Assembly: GCA_024434115.1 (NCBI GenBank)
Contig: QMIT01000015.1
Coordinates: 62,001-126,000 of the forward strand
DNA length: 64,000 bases
Origin: Chloroflexota bacterium
GTDB lineage: Bacteria > Chloroflexota > Anaerolineae > Aggregatilineales > J027
Direction of reading: 5' to 3'
Part shown: one piece after another, positions 8,744-18,278 of the stretch
How the letters are laid out: each line of letters opens with the position of its first letter
Position numbering within the stretch: the stretch's first letter is position 1
The notes under the pieces: generated by a model
Databases searched by the model: none
Seen by the model: the letters and a program-made list of their open reading frames with translations, nothing else
Told to the model about the DNA's origin: nothing
Translations under genes and position numbers: made by a program

Positions 8744-10498
8744 TTATCCTCCCCCCCCAAAAGGTGAGGAGGTGTTGTTCTTTAAATCCAAGCAGGTGGG
8801 TGTTCGGCCCAATGCCGAATCGCGTGCCAAACGCACTTCCGCCTCATCTTGCCGGGTATCTTGACGACTGCTGGTGGTGCGACCCAACCGCACTTCGTTC
8901 CATGCCGAAAGGGCCGCCTGCGAATCGGCTGTCCCAGAGCATATCGCATCAAAAGTCCGCGCCTCAAAATACCAGAGGTCAATCTCGGTGGTTGCCACAT
9001 ACGCCGACAATCGTTCATCTGGCGCACACGGGAGTTCAACTGGCCCGTTCACATTTGGCAGATCAAAAGTCCCCAAACTAGCTTGAGCGCTACTCAAATT
9101 TGCTTTGGCCTGCTGATACGTCCCAGCTTCCAAATAGGCCCGTCCCAACGACAAATGCAGCAGATATTCCATCTGTTCAGCGACCACCGGGTCGTCAATA
9201 TACGGTCGCAAAATATCATTTTCTACGCTGTCGGGGTTGGCCCGCGCACTTGCCAGCAAATTTAACCCATCCGTGAGTAGTTGTAGGGATTGAGCATACT
9301 CGCCATTGTCGCTGTTGAGTTCGGCCAGATAATACCGCGCCAACAGCAACCGCGAATCGGCCTCTAGTACCCGCTCAAACACACTTTGCGCTCGGTCGGG
9401 TGATCCCAATGTCAAATACAAACACCCCACCTCCAATAAATTCGAGGCATGGGGATCGGGGTCAAGCCGGGTCGCTGATTCCAAATAAAGTTCGGCTTCG
9501 GCGGCATTTCCAGAATCAATTGCCCGCTGCCCAAACCAGTTATAGACATCGGCGGCGGCAGGCGGCGCAACCAGATAAAACATCATCACCACCACAAAAA
9601 ATAGGGTGGCAAGCGCAAAAGTGGCCTCCCCTTGCCATGACCGCCCCGAAGAACGATCAAAGAAAAAGGCGTTTAACACTTCGCGCCCTGCCAAAATGGA
9701 GGCAAGACCTAAGACCAGTTGGGCAATTGCCGATGCCCCCGATAGCGCGTCTGGCCCATCAATTGAGAGGCGCTGTGTCAACAAGGTAATCAACACAATT
9801 GCGGCTAGGGCAGGCACAGTTGCCAGCACAAACCACAGCGCATTGAGACGACGGGCGCGGCGTGAACGGCGATTATCCAAAAACCACCACCATGCCTCAG
9901 CTTTGGGTGGGGTTGGCTGCGCTTTTCGCAATTTCGCCGGGTCCAAATCATAATGTTCAACGACTTCACGCCGTAAATCATCCAACAAATCATCATGTTC
10001 AATTAAGTAGGTCAGCGCATCCCGTTTGATGTTATAGGGAACAGGTTCTGGCTGTTCCAAAACATACTGCACATAATCCCGCGACCATAATGTTTCCAAA
10101 AGTAAATGCTGTATCCGGGCTGTCTCTTCTTCCGCGCGACGGATCGCCAAAGTACGTGAGCGATTTTTTTTGTTGCCCAACGCATCTTGAATATCGTTAT
10201 TGACATCGCGGGCCATCTCACCCAATTCGCGCAGCAGGTTTCGCAGTAGACCGACTATCCAAAGCACCAAATCTAGGGGTACCCGGATGATCGCTGTGCC
10301 GACATTTTGACGCTTCAGTTCAGTCGTCAAACGACGTTTATCTTGTCGAAAACCGGGCATCGCTTTGCGCAGATTATCCAACGCGATTTGATACGCACGA
10401 CGCGCCGATTCAAGGTCTACCCCCGCTTCAATGGCTTCAGGGCTGCCTTCAAACTCGCCATTCACAGGCGTCTCTGGTGGTGGATTCTCGCCGAGCAT
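8744..10498 (-). CDS. Membrane-anchored TPR protein
   Basis: A 584-residue protein. The N-terminal 200 residues are charged and helical with probable coiled coil. Three hydrophobic segments follow in the middle (LWFVLATVPALAAIVLITLL; AIAQLVLGLASILAG; LATLFFVVVMMFYLVAPPAA). The C-terminal part has TPR-like repeats such as SGNAAEAELYLESATRLDPD and LTLGSPDRAQSVFERVLEAD. AAGGA lies nine bases before the ATG at 10498, which is preferred to the longer open frame. The extreme C-terminus ends in SPFGGGG from a run of eight C on the plus strand. Probably a scaffold; no catalytic motif. Confidence 0.7.
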   Translation of the reverse strand: MLGENPPPETPVNGEFEGSPEAIEAGVDLESARRAYQIALDNLRKAMPGFRQDKRRLTTELKRQNVGTAIIRVPLDLVLWIVGLLRNLLRELGEMARDVNNDIQDALGNKKNRSRTLAIRRAEEETARIQHLLLETLWSRDYVQYVLEQPEPVPYNIKRDALTYLIEHDDLLDDLRREVVEHYDLDPAKLRKAQPTPPKAEAWWWFLDNRRSRRARRLNALWFVLATVPALAAIVLITLLTQRLSIDGPDALSGASAIAQLVLGLASILAGREVLNAFFFDRSSGRSWQGEATFALATLFFVVVMMFYLVAPPAAADVYNWFGQRAIDSGNAAEAELYLESATRLDPDPHASNLLEVGCLYLTLGSPDRAQSVFERVLEADSRLLLARYYLAELNSDNGEYAQSLQLLTDGLNLLASARANPDSVENDILRPYIDDPVVAEQMEYLLHLSLGRAYLEAGTYQQAKANLSSAQASLGTFDLPNVNGPVELPCAPDERLSAYVATTEIDLWYFEARTFDAICSGTADSQAALSAWNEVRLGRTTSSRQDTRQDEAEVRLARDSALGRTPTCLDLKNNTSSPFGGGG

Positions 10499-10851
10499 TG
10501 ATGGTATCCTTTTGCTTGCCTTATTTTCTCTCACACCACAATATACAATTTTGATTATAGGCGATTTACCCGTCCTACAAAAGCGCCCAAACTTTCGGGG
10601 GTCTAACGATTTCCCATCTCTAGCGGTCACTGTCAGGCAGCGTCAGGCAAACGTGGGTAAAGCGTTTCGCGTTCGGCATAGCGTCGGAATGCACAAACCT
10701 GTAGGATTTGCCCTTGCATATGGTGAATTGGGCCTGATAAACTTCATTGCTCAAAATATCCAAACTCATGCAAGCAATCAAGTCCTCCCAAATGGCTTAA
10801 AACGACCTATCTATTATCAGTATGGGTCGAGAAGGAAAGGATAATTTAACT
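10499..10851. other. Divergent intergenic region
   Basis: This 353-base stretch separates the membrane TPR gene and the glycosidase-like gene, which point away from each other, so it should hold two promoters. An open frame crosses it on the plus strand, but it overlaps the TPR gene antisense and has no family features. I see no convincing promoter boxes, RNA gene or repeat. Confidence 0.5.
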
Positions 10852-12231
10852 GTGAAATCCCGTTCTGTGATGCTTATTGTGACCACGCTGGCAATCGCAA
10901 TGCTTGTTTTCGCCCCGATGGTCGCAAATGCCAATACATCCACACCAGAGCGTGCGTCCAATGCTCAGGGTGGCCCCACCGCTACTCCAAATGACCCCAC
11001 ATGGCTTGGTTTTGCCGCCGCCCGTGATGCGCTTTCCAAGAAAATTAATCAGCGTATTACACTGGTGAAAAATTATACGTGGGCACAAGTTTCTTTCCCC
11101 GATGGAATGCTGCCCGGTTGTACGACTATCGAAGAAGGCGTGAATCCTCCCCCGGAGGCCTATTTCGGCTGGCGCTATGTCATTACCCTGCTGAACAACA
11201 ATCAATATGAAGTGCGCGTCAGCTTCGACCTCAAGACCGTTTTGATATGCGATAAGGTCACGGTGGGTACCACAACTGATACAGGCACAACCGGCCCCGT
11301 CGGGCAAGCAGTACCCGGCGCGTTGGAAGTCGGTGGTCAAATTCAAGGAGCATTGACCGATGCCTCGGCTAATGCTGCCAAGAGTGCCAAGATGAATTGG
11401 ATCAAGCGTCAGGTACGTGTCGGTGATGACGCGGCTGGTTTGATCGCCGACATCAAGGCGAAAGGCTTCAAGGTCTTCCTATCTGTCATCGGCGACAAGT
11501 CACAGGTCATGAACGCGACCTATCAAGACACCTATGCCAGCTATGTCGCCGGACTTGCCAAAGCGGGTGCGGACGCCATTCAGGTCTGGAACGAACAAAA
11601 TATTGACCGCGAATGGCCCAATGGTCAAATCAGCGGCGCGAACTATGTCGCCCTCCTCAAGAAAGCCTATCCAGCGATCAAGGCCGCCAACGCCAATACC
11701 ATCGTGGTAACGGGTGCGCCTGCCCCAACGGGTGCGGGTGGTGGTGGTACTGGCTGTATCCCCGCCCTCTGCAATGACGACGCCTACTATGCTCAGATGG
11801 CTGCTGCGGGCGCCGCTCAATACACCGACTGCATTGGCGTTCACTATAACGAAGGCGTGGTTAGCCCCAAGCAGACTTCTGGCGACCCGCGTGACAATTA
11901 CCCAACCCGTTATTTCCAAACCATGTTGAGCCGCGCTCTGCGTAACTTCCCCGGAATGCGGGCCTGCTTTAGCGAACTAGGTTATCTGTCCCCCGACGGA
12001 TACGGCCCATTGCCCGGTTTGTTTGCGTGGGGTCAAAATACCAGCGTTCAGGAACAGGCCCAATGGCTGGCGGAAGCCGTCGTGCTGGCTTCTCAACTCG
12101 GTAGTGTTCGTATCATCATCGTCTTCAATCTCGACTTCAAGACCTACGGTGATGACCCACAGGCGGGTTATGCCATTATCCGTGCCGACGGTTCATGCCC
12201 TGCCTGTACCTCCATCGGCGGAACTCGCTAA
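10852..12231 (+). CDS. Secreted clan-A-like glycoside hydrolase
   Basis: A 459-residue exported protein with signal peptide (VMLIVTTLAIAMLVFAPMVANA). About residues 45-140 form a separate N-terminal domain ending in a Thr/Gly-rich linker. The C-terminal 300 residues look like a TIM-barrel glycosidase. VWNEQNID carries the likely acid/base Glu after Asn, CIGVHYN is a typical strand-6 segment, and CFSELGY carries the likely nucleophile Glu. These match the layout of clan GH-A (GH5/GH39-like), but the family and substrate are not fixed by sequence. GTG at 10852 follows AGGAT at suitable spacing and gives a better start than the upstream ATG at 10822. Confidence 0.7.
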   Translation: MKSRSVMLIVTTLAIAMLVFAPMVANANTSTPERASNAQGGPTATPNDPTWLGFAAARDALSKKINQRITLVKNYTWAQVSFPDGMLPGCTTIEEGVNPPPEAYFGWRYVITLLNNNQYEVRVSFDLKTVLICDKVTVGTTTDTGTTGPVGQAVPGALEVGGQIQGALTDASANAAKSAKMNWIKRQVRVGDDAAGLIADIKAKGFKVFLSVIGDKSQVMNATYQDTYASYVAGLAKAGADAIQVWNEQNIDREWPNGQISGANYVALLKKAYPAIKAANANTIVVTGAPAPTGAGGGGTGCIPALCNDDAYYAQMAAAGAAQYTDCIGVHYNEGVVSPKQTSGDPRDNYPTRYFQTMLSRALRNFPGMRACFSELGYLSPDGYGPLPGLFAWGQNTSVQEQAQWLAEAVVLASQLGSVRIIIVFNLDFKTYGDDPQAGYAIIRADGSCPACTSIGGTR

Positions 12232-12253
12232 CACTATTCATCTGATTTTCGGA

Positions 12254-12285
12254 GGGGTGCAGTTTAACCGCTGTGCCCCTTTTTG
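12254..12285 (+). terminator. Intrinsic terminator of the glycosidase gene
   Basis: GGGGTGCAG at 12254-12262 pairs, with two wobbles, with CTGTGCCCC at 12271-12279 and is followed by TTTTT. It lies 22 bases after the glycosidase stop codon. Confidence 0.85.
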
Positions 12286-12302
12286 ATTTGTCCAAAAGTT
12301 TT

Positions 12303-12331
12303 TTGGCTATATGCGGCAGAAATGATATAAT
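12303..12331 (+). promoter_or_regulatory. Sigma-70-type promoter for the AraC-type gene
   Basis: TTGGCT at 12303-12308 and a perfect TATAAT at 12326-12331 are separated by exactly 17 bases. They lie 45 bases before the start codon and directly after the preceding terminator. Confidence 0.7.
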
Positions 12332-12375
12332 ATACGCACAGGCGTTCTAAAAATCGCGCGGGATAAATAAAATAG

Positions 12376-12786
12376 ATGGCAGCTATTGGATACATACCTC
12401 ATGACGAACGGCTTCGTATGGCACGGGCCTATCTGGATTCCAACTACGCCAGCGCGATCACGATTCAATATGTTAGTCGGGAAGTGGCACTTTCCCCCTA
12501 TCATTTCATTCGGTTGTTTTGTCGGGTCTATAAACAAACACCCCATCAATATCTCATTCAACGGCGAATCAATCGGGCCAAAGAACTGCTTCGCTCAAGC
12601 GATCTTTCCGTCACTGAAATTTGCCTAGAAGTAGGTTTCGAAAGCCTCGGATCGTTCAGCACCCTCTTTCGCAAAACCACCGGTTTATCGCCAAGCGAGT
12701 ACCGCAAAAACGCCACAAAACCCTCTCAGCCGCCCCACATTCCCCTATGTGTGTGCTTGATACACGGCATCAGCCCTGATCCCTAA
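12376..12786 (+). CDS. AraC-family regulator, DNA-binding domain only
   Basis: A 136-residue protein that is almost only the AraC/XylS DNA-binding domain. The first helix-turn-helix spans about residues 28-50 (ITIQYVSREVALSPYHFIRL). The second spans about residues 78-100 (LSVTEICLEVGFESLGSFST), followed by the family signature FRKTTGLSPSEYRK. No ligand-binding or receiver domain precedes it. It is followed by a VOC protein and a PNPOx-fold protein in the same direction, which are possible targets. A good promoter sits upstream. The C-terminal 25 residues are unstructured. Confidence 0.88.
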   Translation: MAAIGYIPHDERLRMARAYLDSNYASAITIQYVSREVALSPYHFIRLFCRVYKQTPHQYLIQRRINRAKELLRSSDLSVTEICLEVGFESLGSFSTLFRKTTGLSPSEYRKNATKPSQPPHIPLCVCLIHGISPDP

Positions 12787-12863
12787 AAACGCGCAATTTT
12801 CGAGAAGCAAAATCAGCACAAACGTTTTACACTTTAGGCATCATTCACATTTAGGAGATGCGT

Positions 12864-13274
12864 ATGTTAAAAAACCTTGTCGCCACCCATATCTACGTCA
12901 AAGACCAGAATGAAGCCCTGCGCTTTTTTACCGAAACCCTCGGCTTCGAAATTCGTGCCGATGTTACCAATGGCGACTTCCGCTGGCTGAGTGTTGGCCT
13001 AAAAGATCAACCCGATCTGCAATTTGGCCTGTTAGCACTCAAACCCGGCGGCCCACTCAACGAGGAAGATGTTACGGCGTTGACTAAGTTGGTTGAAGAG
13101 GGCAAGCTAGGGGCTGGCGTGTGGAAAACAGATGACTGCCGCGCAACCTACGAGCATCTGAAAGCCAAAGGTGTGGAATTTATCATACCACCCACTGATC
13201 GCCCTTATGGGATGACAGAAGCCGTGTTTAAGGATAACAGTGGCAACGTATTTGTCCTGCAATCGGATAGATAA
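12864..13274 (+). CDS. VOC (glyoxalase/bleomycin-resistance) family protein
   Basis: A 136-residue vicinal-oxygen-chelate fold protein with paired beta-alpha-beta-beta-beta modules. LVATHIYVKDQNEALRFFTE is the typical first module, and GMTEAVFKDNSGNVFVLQ is the typical end of the second. The N-terminal His and C-terminal residues could bind metal, but the acidic ligand usually in the last strand is not obvious, so activity is uncertain. TAGGAG lies six bases before ATG 12864; the in-frame ATG at 12858 directly abuts the TAGGAG and is less likely. Members include small-molecule resistance proteins and dioxygenases. Confidence 0.85.
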   Translation: MLKNLVATHIYVKDQNEALRFFTETLGFEIRADVTNGDFRWLSVGLKDQPDLQFGLLALKPGGPLNEEDVTALTKLVEEGKLGAGVWKTDDCRATYEHLKAKGVEFIIPPTDRPYGMTEAVFKDNSGNVFVLQSDR

Positions 13275-13338
13275 TCCTGCCTCCAATGATAAGATGAATG
13301 TGCTATGGATCGGTGCATTTAAGCAAAGGGAGATGAAG

Positions 13339-13779
13339 ATGAGTTGGCATGAATTTGCATCAGCCGCACCCGCATTAGCCGAATTTGGGGAAAAGCGCTT
13401 GGGCAGTGGAGTCGCATATTTGGCAACCGTCCGTGCCGATGGCTCACCACGTGTCCATCCAGTAACGCCGATCATAGGCGAAGGCCGTTTAATGCTCTAT
13501 ATGGAGCCGACTTCCCCAAAGGGTAAGGATTTGCAACGCGATAGCCGCTACCAACTACATTGTGCAGTGGAAAATCAGGAGGGTGGCGGCGGGGAATTTT
13601 ATGTCACGGGGCGGGCGCGACTTATCGGCAAAGATGAGACCGACATCTGGGCATCCGTCGGTCGTGTCGGCTATCAACCGAAACCGCACTACATCTTGTT
13701 CGAGTTGAGTGTAGAAAGCGCCTTCTCCACTGTCTATGAAAGTGCAGGGCCTGTTCGCCGTCGCTGGAACAAAGAATAA
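13339..13779 (+). CDS. Pyridoxamine 5'-phosphate oxidase-fold protein
   Basis: A 146-residue split-barrel flavin-binding protein. The motif VAYLATVRADGSPRVHPVTP is the classic N-terminal PNPOx-like segment that binds FMN or F420. KGKDLQRDSRYQLHC and FYVTGRARLI continue the barrel. AGGGAG lies six bases upstream of ATG 13339. It follows the VOC gene by 64 bases, so both may be co-expressed. Members are flavin- or F420-dependent reductases or oxidases, or heme-binding proteins; the specific reaction is not visible. Confidence 0.85.
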   Translation: MSWHEFASAAPALAEFGEKRLGSGVAYLATVRADGSPRVHPVTPIIGEGRLMLYMEPTSPKGKDLQRDSRYQLHCAVENQEGGGGEFYVTGRARLIGKDETDIWASVGRVGYQPKPHYILFELSVESAFSTVYESAGPVRRRWNKE

Positions 13780-13902
13780 GTGCCGCGTCATTTGGGCGAC
13801 GAGACACTTGGTGAATTTACAGTGAATTTCATGTTGATTGGTCTAGATTCAGCACGGCGGCTTTAGCCCCGTGTTCTAATAGGCTGTATATTCAGCCACT
13901 CC

Positions 13903-14613
13903 TTACATCGAACCCGGATAATAGTCTGGATAGACTGTTGGCGTTGGAATAGTCGGGTCGGGTGTATTGGTCGGTGTAGCCGTCGGTACAATCGGGGGTG
14001 GGCCATAATCGTGATGTGAAATAATCGTCCAATCTTCCGGCGGCCAATAGCGCACCCATGCCCGGCCCACAATCTGGCTGCGTTTAATCGCCCCAAAATC
14101 ATGGCTGTCTTGGCTGGAATTACGATTATCCCCTAGCACGAAAAATTCATCTTCGCCCAAAAACCATTCCCGATCTCGACAGGTCGCCGAACGGCATAGG
14201 GCTTGGACATATGGCTCATCAATGGGTTCACCATTGATATACACCAAGCCATTTTTCATCTGGACGTGCTCACCGGGCAGGCCAATAATGCGCTTAATGA
14301 AGTCGCGTTTGTTTTCGACATCATAATGAAACACAATCACATCCCCGCGTTCCGGTTCGCCGATGATATAGGCCAAACGCGATACAATCACAAACTCATC
14401 GGAGTGGAAATTGGGTTCCATGCTGCGCCCTTCCACCACAAACCGTGCCGTACTCAGATTAACCAGCGCATAAATCGCAATCACCAGCAGCAAGGTTTCG
14501 GTAATTTCGCGCATCACCCCTTGCCGCCGCATAATTTTGGGGCGGGCTAACGGCGGTGCATCTATTTCTTCGGGGGTAGATTCATTCTCCCCCACCGTCC
14601 ATTGTGAACTCAC
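13903..14613 (-). CDS. lepB: Signal peptidase I
   Basis: Membrane serine protease that removes signal peptides from exported preproteins. In 236 residues, one transmembrane helix (about 37-53) precedes the catalytic Ser64 in EGRSMEP. The general base Lys107 is in KRDFIKRIIG, and the box E motif GDNRNSSQDS follows. The C-terminus carries a Pro/Thr-rich tail (TATPTNTPDPTIPTPT) outside the catalytic core, a style shared with other exported proteins here. The start is GTG at 14613 with GAGGAG upstream, 14 bases after gyrA. Regulation with gyrA is likely. Confidence 0.95.
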   Translation of the reverse strand: MSSQWTVGENESTPEEIDAPPLARPKIMRRQGVMREITETLLLVIAIYALVNLSTARFVVEGRSMEPNFHSDEFVIVSRLAYIIGEPERGDVIVFHYDVENKRDFIKRIIGLPGEHVQMKNGLVYINGEPIDEPYVQALCRSATCRDREWFLGEDEFFVLGDNRNSSQDSHDFGAIKRSQIVGRAWVRYWPPEDWTIISHHDYGPPPIVPTATPTNTPDPTIPTPTVYPDYYPGSM

Positions 14614-14627
14614 ACATCACTCCTCAG

Positions 14628-17216
14628 TTAAAAATCACCATCGCTAGGTGGCTCAATCTCGCCAGATTCATCTTCATTAGGGGGCACATAGCCGTTGCTG
14701 CTGTGGTTTTGTTCCGCTGTGGCACTAGGCGCACCACTGTTCACCAATGCGATACTGACAACCGTATCATCCGGGTCAATGTGAATGATTTTAACGCCTT
14801 GAGCCGTGCGCCCGTAAGTGCTAATTTCATTCACGGGTGTACGCAGCGCAATGCCGTTGCGGGTAATCACGGTCAGATCATACGAATTTTCATCTTCCAC
14901 AACCCCCGCCCCAACGATCCGGCCCGTCTTGCTGAGGTCATTGGAAATCGCCCGCACCCCTTGACCATAGCGCCCCTGCTGGCGAAATTCATCCACCTGA
15001 GTACGCTTGCCATAGCCGCGTTCTGTCACAATCAACAGATCAGCGTCGGCCTGTTCGGGGGTGATAACATCCAGCGCCGCGATTTGGTCATCATCTGTCA
15101 ATCGCATGGCATTCACACCTGCTGCTGTGCGACCCATCGTGCGGACATCGGTCTCATGGAAACGAATGCCCTGCCCAAGCCGCGACACGAGGATAATATC
15201 ATCATCGCCGCTGGTCATACGCACCCAACCCAGTGTATCGCCATCATCCAGTGTCATCGCCATCAAACCGGAGGGACGCACGCTGGCAAATTCATCCATC
15301 GTCACCCGTTTAATGCGGCCCTGCTCCGTACACATGATGAAATAGCCGTCCACATCCTCAAATGTCGGGACTGCCACCGTTGCCGTCACTCGTTCTAGCG
15401 GATTCAGCGGCAAAATGCTTTCGACCAATGTGCCCTTGCCTGCCCGGTCATATTCCGGCAGATTAAACGTCCGCAAGCTATAGACCCGACCCTGTGTGGT
15501 GAAAAATAGCAGATGATCAAGTGACCCCGCGCTCAACAAATGCTCTACTACGTCCTCATCGCGTGTGCCCATGCCCGTGCTGCCTTTACCGCCGCGTTTT
15601 TGCTGGCGATAAATGCTGGCTGGGGTGCGTTTGATATAGCCGCGCTGCGTTAGACTAATCAGCACTTCTTCGTCGCGCACCAAATCGCTTTCATCAAAAG
15701 CTAGGGATAGCGATGGGTCATAACTGGTGCGTCGTGCGTCCCCATATTTCGCTGCGAGTTCGTTCAAGTCATCGCGGATAAGCGCCAACACCTTGCGCGG
15801 ATGGGCCAACAAATCTTCCAGATAATTGATGCGGTCAAGCACTTCCTGATATTCGGCCTCAATCTTCATCCGTTCCAATGAGGCCAAGCGGCGCAGTTGC
15901 AAATCCAAAATGGCCTGTGCCTGAAGTTCGCTCAGGTCAAACAAAATCATCAATTCTTCGCGGGCGGCCTCGGCTGAATCGGCCTGACGAATGGTGTTGA
16001 TAATGTCATCAATACTCGCCAGCGCCTTGAGCAGTCCTTCCAAAATATGCCCACGCGCCTGCGCCTTTGCCAGTTCATAGCGACTGCGGCGTTCAATCAC
16101 TTCCTGCCGATGCCCAATCCAGATCATCAACAACCGCTTCAGACTCAACAAACGCGGTTCTTGATTAACCAGCGCTAACAACTGCACGCCAAACGTCGTC
16201 TGCAATTGGGTATATTTGTAAAGCTGATTGAGAACCGTAAAGGGTTGTGCCCCACGCCGCAGTTCAATCACAATCCGCATCCCCTTACGATCTGATTCGT
16301 CACGCAGGGTAGCGACGGCTTCCAAACGCCCCTCATTGGCTAAGGCAGCGATACGTTCCAACGTGGCAGATTTGTTGACCTGATAGGGGATTTCGGTAAT
16401 CACAATCCGGTGGCGTTCGTTGCCAAATTCTTCAATTTCGGCCCGCGCCCGGACGATAATGCGGCCTTTTCCGGTGGCATAGGCTTCTTTGAGTTCATCA
16501 CCCCCCATAATCGCCCCAGTGGGAAAATCTGGCCCTTTGACAAAGTACATTAAATCATCCACCGTGACATCTATCACGGCTTCTTCAAGGGCCTCACCCT
16601 CGAAATTAATCATCAGATTCAGCAGATAATCAATCGCCCCGCCGATTTCACGTAGATTGTGTGGGGGGATGTTGGTCGCCATGCCCACCGCGATCCCGCT
16701 GCTGCCATTGAGCAGTAAATTCGGCAAACGGGCGGGCAAGACAATCGGTTCATCAATCGAGCCATCGAAATTCGGCGTATAATCCACCGTCTCGGCTTCA
16801 ATATCCGCCAGCAGTTCTTCCGCCATACGCGACATGCGGGCTTCGGTATAACGCATAGCGGCGGGCGGGTCGCCGTCTACCGACCCAAAATTGCCCTGAC
16901 CATCCACCAGCAGATAACGCAGTGAAAAATCTTGCGCCATACGCGCCATTGCATCATAAACGGAGCTATCGCCGTGTGGGTGAAATTTACCCAAGACCTC
17001 CCCTACGATACGGGCACTTTTACGATACGGAGTGCCGGGACGGACGCCCATTTCGTGCATCGCAAATAAGATTCGACGGTGAACGGGCTTGAGGCCATCA
17101 CGGGCATCTGGCAGGGCGCGGGCGACGATTACGCTCATCGCATAATCCAGATAGGCCCCACGCATTTCCTCGTCAATCTTGACAGGCTTGGCAGGCCGGA
17201 GCATGTTAACATCCAT
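14628..17216 (-). CDS. gyrA: DNA gyrase subunit A
   Basis: Breakage-reunion subunit of type II topoisomerase, which introduces negative supercoils with GyrB. The 862-residue protein has the full family architecture. The winged-helix domain carries active-site Tyr123 in [10 protein letters not shown]. The quinolone-determining region [12 protein letters not shown] keeps Ser84 and Asp88 (equivalent to E. coli Ser83 and Asp87). A long coiled coil and a C-terminal beta-pinwheel with GyrA box [12 protein letters not shown] follow. The box favours gyrase over topoisomerase IV. The start at 17216 follows GAGGAAC. gyrB is not in this window. lepB follows after 14 bases. Confidence 0.95.
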   Translation of the reverse strand: MDVNMLRPAKPVKIDEEMRGAYLDYAMSVIVARALPDARDGLKPVHRRILFAMHEMGVRPGTPYRKSARIVGEVLGKFHPHGDSSVYDAMARMAQDFSLRYLLVDGQGNFGSVDGDPPAAMRYTEARMSRMAEELLADIEAETVDYTPNFDGSIDEPIVLPARLPNLLLNGSSGIAVGMATNIPPHNLREIGGAIDYLLNLMINFEGEALEEAVIDVTVDDLMYFVKGPDFPTGAIMGGDELKEAYATGKGRIIVRARAEIEEFGNERHRIVITEIPYQVNKSATLERIAALANEGRLEAVATLRDESDRKGMRIVIELRRGAQPFTVLNQLYKYTQLQTTFGVQLLALVNQEPRLLSLKRLLMIWIGHRQEVIERRSRYELAKAQARGHILEGLLKALASIDDIINTIRQADSAEAAREELMILFDLSELQAQAILDLQLRRLASLERMKIEAEYQEVLDRINYLEDLLAHPRKVLALIRDDLNELAAKYGDARRTSYDPSLSLAFDESDLVRDEEVLISLTQRGYIKRTPASIYRQQKRGGKGSTGMGTRDEDVVEHLLSAGSLDHLLFFTTQGRVYSLRTFNLPEYDRAGKGTLVESILPLNPLERVTATVAVPTFEDVDGYFIMCTEQGRIKRVTMDEFASVRPSGLMAMTLDDGDTLGWVRMTSGDDDIILVSRLGQGIRFHETDVRTMGRTAAGVNAMRLTDDDQIAALDVITPEQADADLLIVTERGYGKRTQVDEFRQQGRYGQGVRAISNDLSKTGRIVGAGVVEDENSYDLTVITRNGIALRTPVNEISTYGRTAQGVKIIHIDPDDTVVSIALVNSGAPSATAEQNHSSNGYVPPNEDESGEIEPPSDGDF

Positions 17217-17417
17217 TATGAAAGTTCCTCATCGGAGGCTGGTTGGGAAAAAGCCCCTCAATACGACAAAATGCCCGCCAGAAGCGGGTAAACGCATACT
17301 TCAAATTATACCAGATTTAGGACATTTTTTCCAGTTGGAGATATTGCTTTAGTTAAGCGGTCAGTGATATACTGAGTCCAACCTACTGAAATTTGCAGAC
17401 AGTTGAGGCACTTAAAG

Positions 17418-18263
17418 ATGAATACAAATTTGCCCGTTTCTGATCAACATATAAATGGTAGCCGAATTAGACGTGAGTGGTATGAGGACGAATGGTACTA
17501 CAGCATAATTGATTTGGTCGCTGAACTACTTGATGCAGATTTAAAACAGGCCAGAAATTACTATCATGTTTTGAAAAATCGGCTCGTAAAAGAAGGAAAT
17601 GAAACTCTTACAAATTGTAAGAGGTTGAAGATGCTGGCTACAGATGGCAAGATGCGCGAAACTGATGTGGTGAACACTGAAGAGGCATTGCGCCTCATTC
17701 AATCAATACCTTCTCCAAAGGCTGAACCTATGAAATTGTGGCTCGCCCACATTGGTGCGGAAAGGTTACAAGAGACGGAAGACCCTGAAATGGGGATTTT
17801 TCGGTCATATGATCGAGCAATTGGTTTATACCAAATGCGAGGTAAATCCGAAGGTTGGATTGAAGCTCGAATTCAAGGAATTGTAACCCGGAGAAACTTT
17901 GTAGAGGCTCTCAAAATAGCTGTTTTAGACGCCTCACCAACAATGTATGCCCAAGCCACCGAAAAGCTATACATTGGCCTTTGGAATAGAACCACGGCAC
18001 AACTACGTGGCGAATTAGAAATCAAGAAAACCAATAATCCGCGTGACCACTTTGGTGAATATGCTCTAATTTATACCCGTTTAGCAGAAAAACTTGCCAC
18101 TGATAAACTTGGTAAGGTAGAAACTGTCCCTTTAACCATAGCGATGGAAATTGTTTGGGAAGTAGCCAAGCGTATCAGTGAACAAGCTAAATCTACCAGC
18201 GAAATGCTGGGAATTGATCTGGTTACGGAGAAACCGTTGTTACCAAATTCTTCCAACAAGTAG
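17418..18263 (+). CDS. BRO-N/antirepressor-like protein
   Basis: A 281-residue protein whose N-terminal 120 residues match the BRO-N-like family found in prophages and genomic islands. [20 protein letters not shown] leads to the highly conserved stretch [25 protein letters not shown], and then [18 protein letters not shown]. The C-terminal half is helical and charged, without a recognisable catalytic motif. ATG 17418 has GAGG nine bases upstream. Codon use is visibly more AT-rich than the neighbours. It converges on the unknown gene at 18274-18798 with only 10 bases between stops. Probably DNA-binding; exact role unknown. Confidence 0.75.
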   Translation: MNTNLPVSDQHINGSRIRREWYEDEWYYSIIDLVAELLDADLKQARNYYHVLKNRLVKEGNETLTNCKRLKMLATDGKMRETDVVNTEEALRLIQSIPSPKAEPMKLWLAHIGAERLQETEDPEMGIFRSYDRAIGLYQMRGKSEGWIEARIQGIVTRRNFVEALKIAVLDASPTMYAQATEKLYIGLWNRTTAQLRGELEIKKTNNPRDHFGEYALIYTRLAEKLATDKLGKVETVPLTIAMEIVWEVAKRISEQAKSTSEMLGIDLVTEKPLLPNSSNK

Positions 18264-18278
18264 CAGGGTTCCGCTACC
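18261..18278. terminator. Shared hairpin between convergent AT-rich genes
   Basis: GTAGC at 18261-18265 pairs with GCTAC at 18274-18278, with an inner GG/CC pair. The structure sits exactly on both stop codons. A U-containing stretch follows on the plus strand. A compact bidirectional terminator is plausible. Confidence 0.45.

Noticed and set aside
8741..8760. Run of eight C at the end of the TPR gene as a frameshift site
   Set aside because: The reading frame ends normally with a Gly tail just after it. An assembly length error cannot be excluded but is not supported.
10431..10844. 137-codon plus-strand open frame between the TPR and glycosidase genes
   Set aside because: It runs antisense through the start of the TPR gene, has no family features and no start signal.
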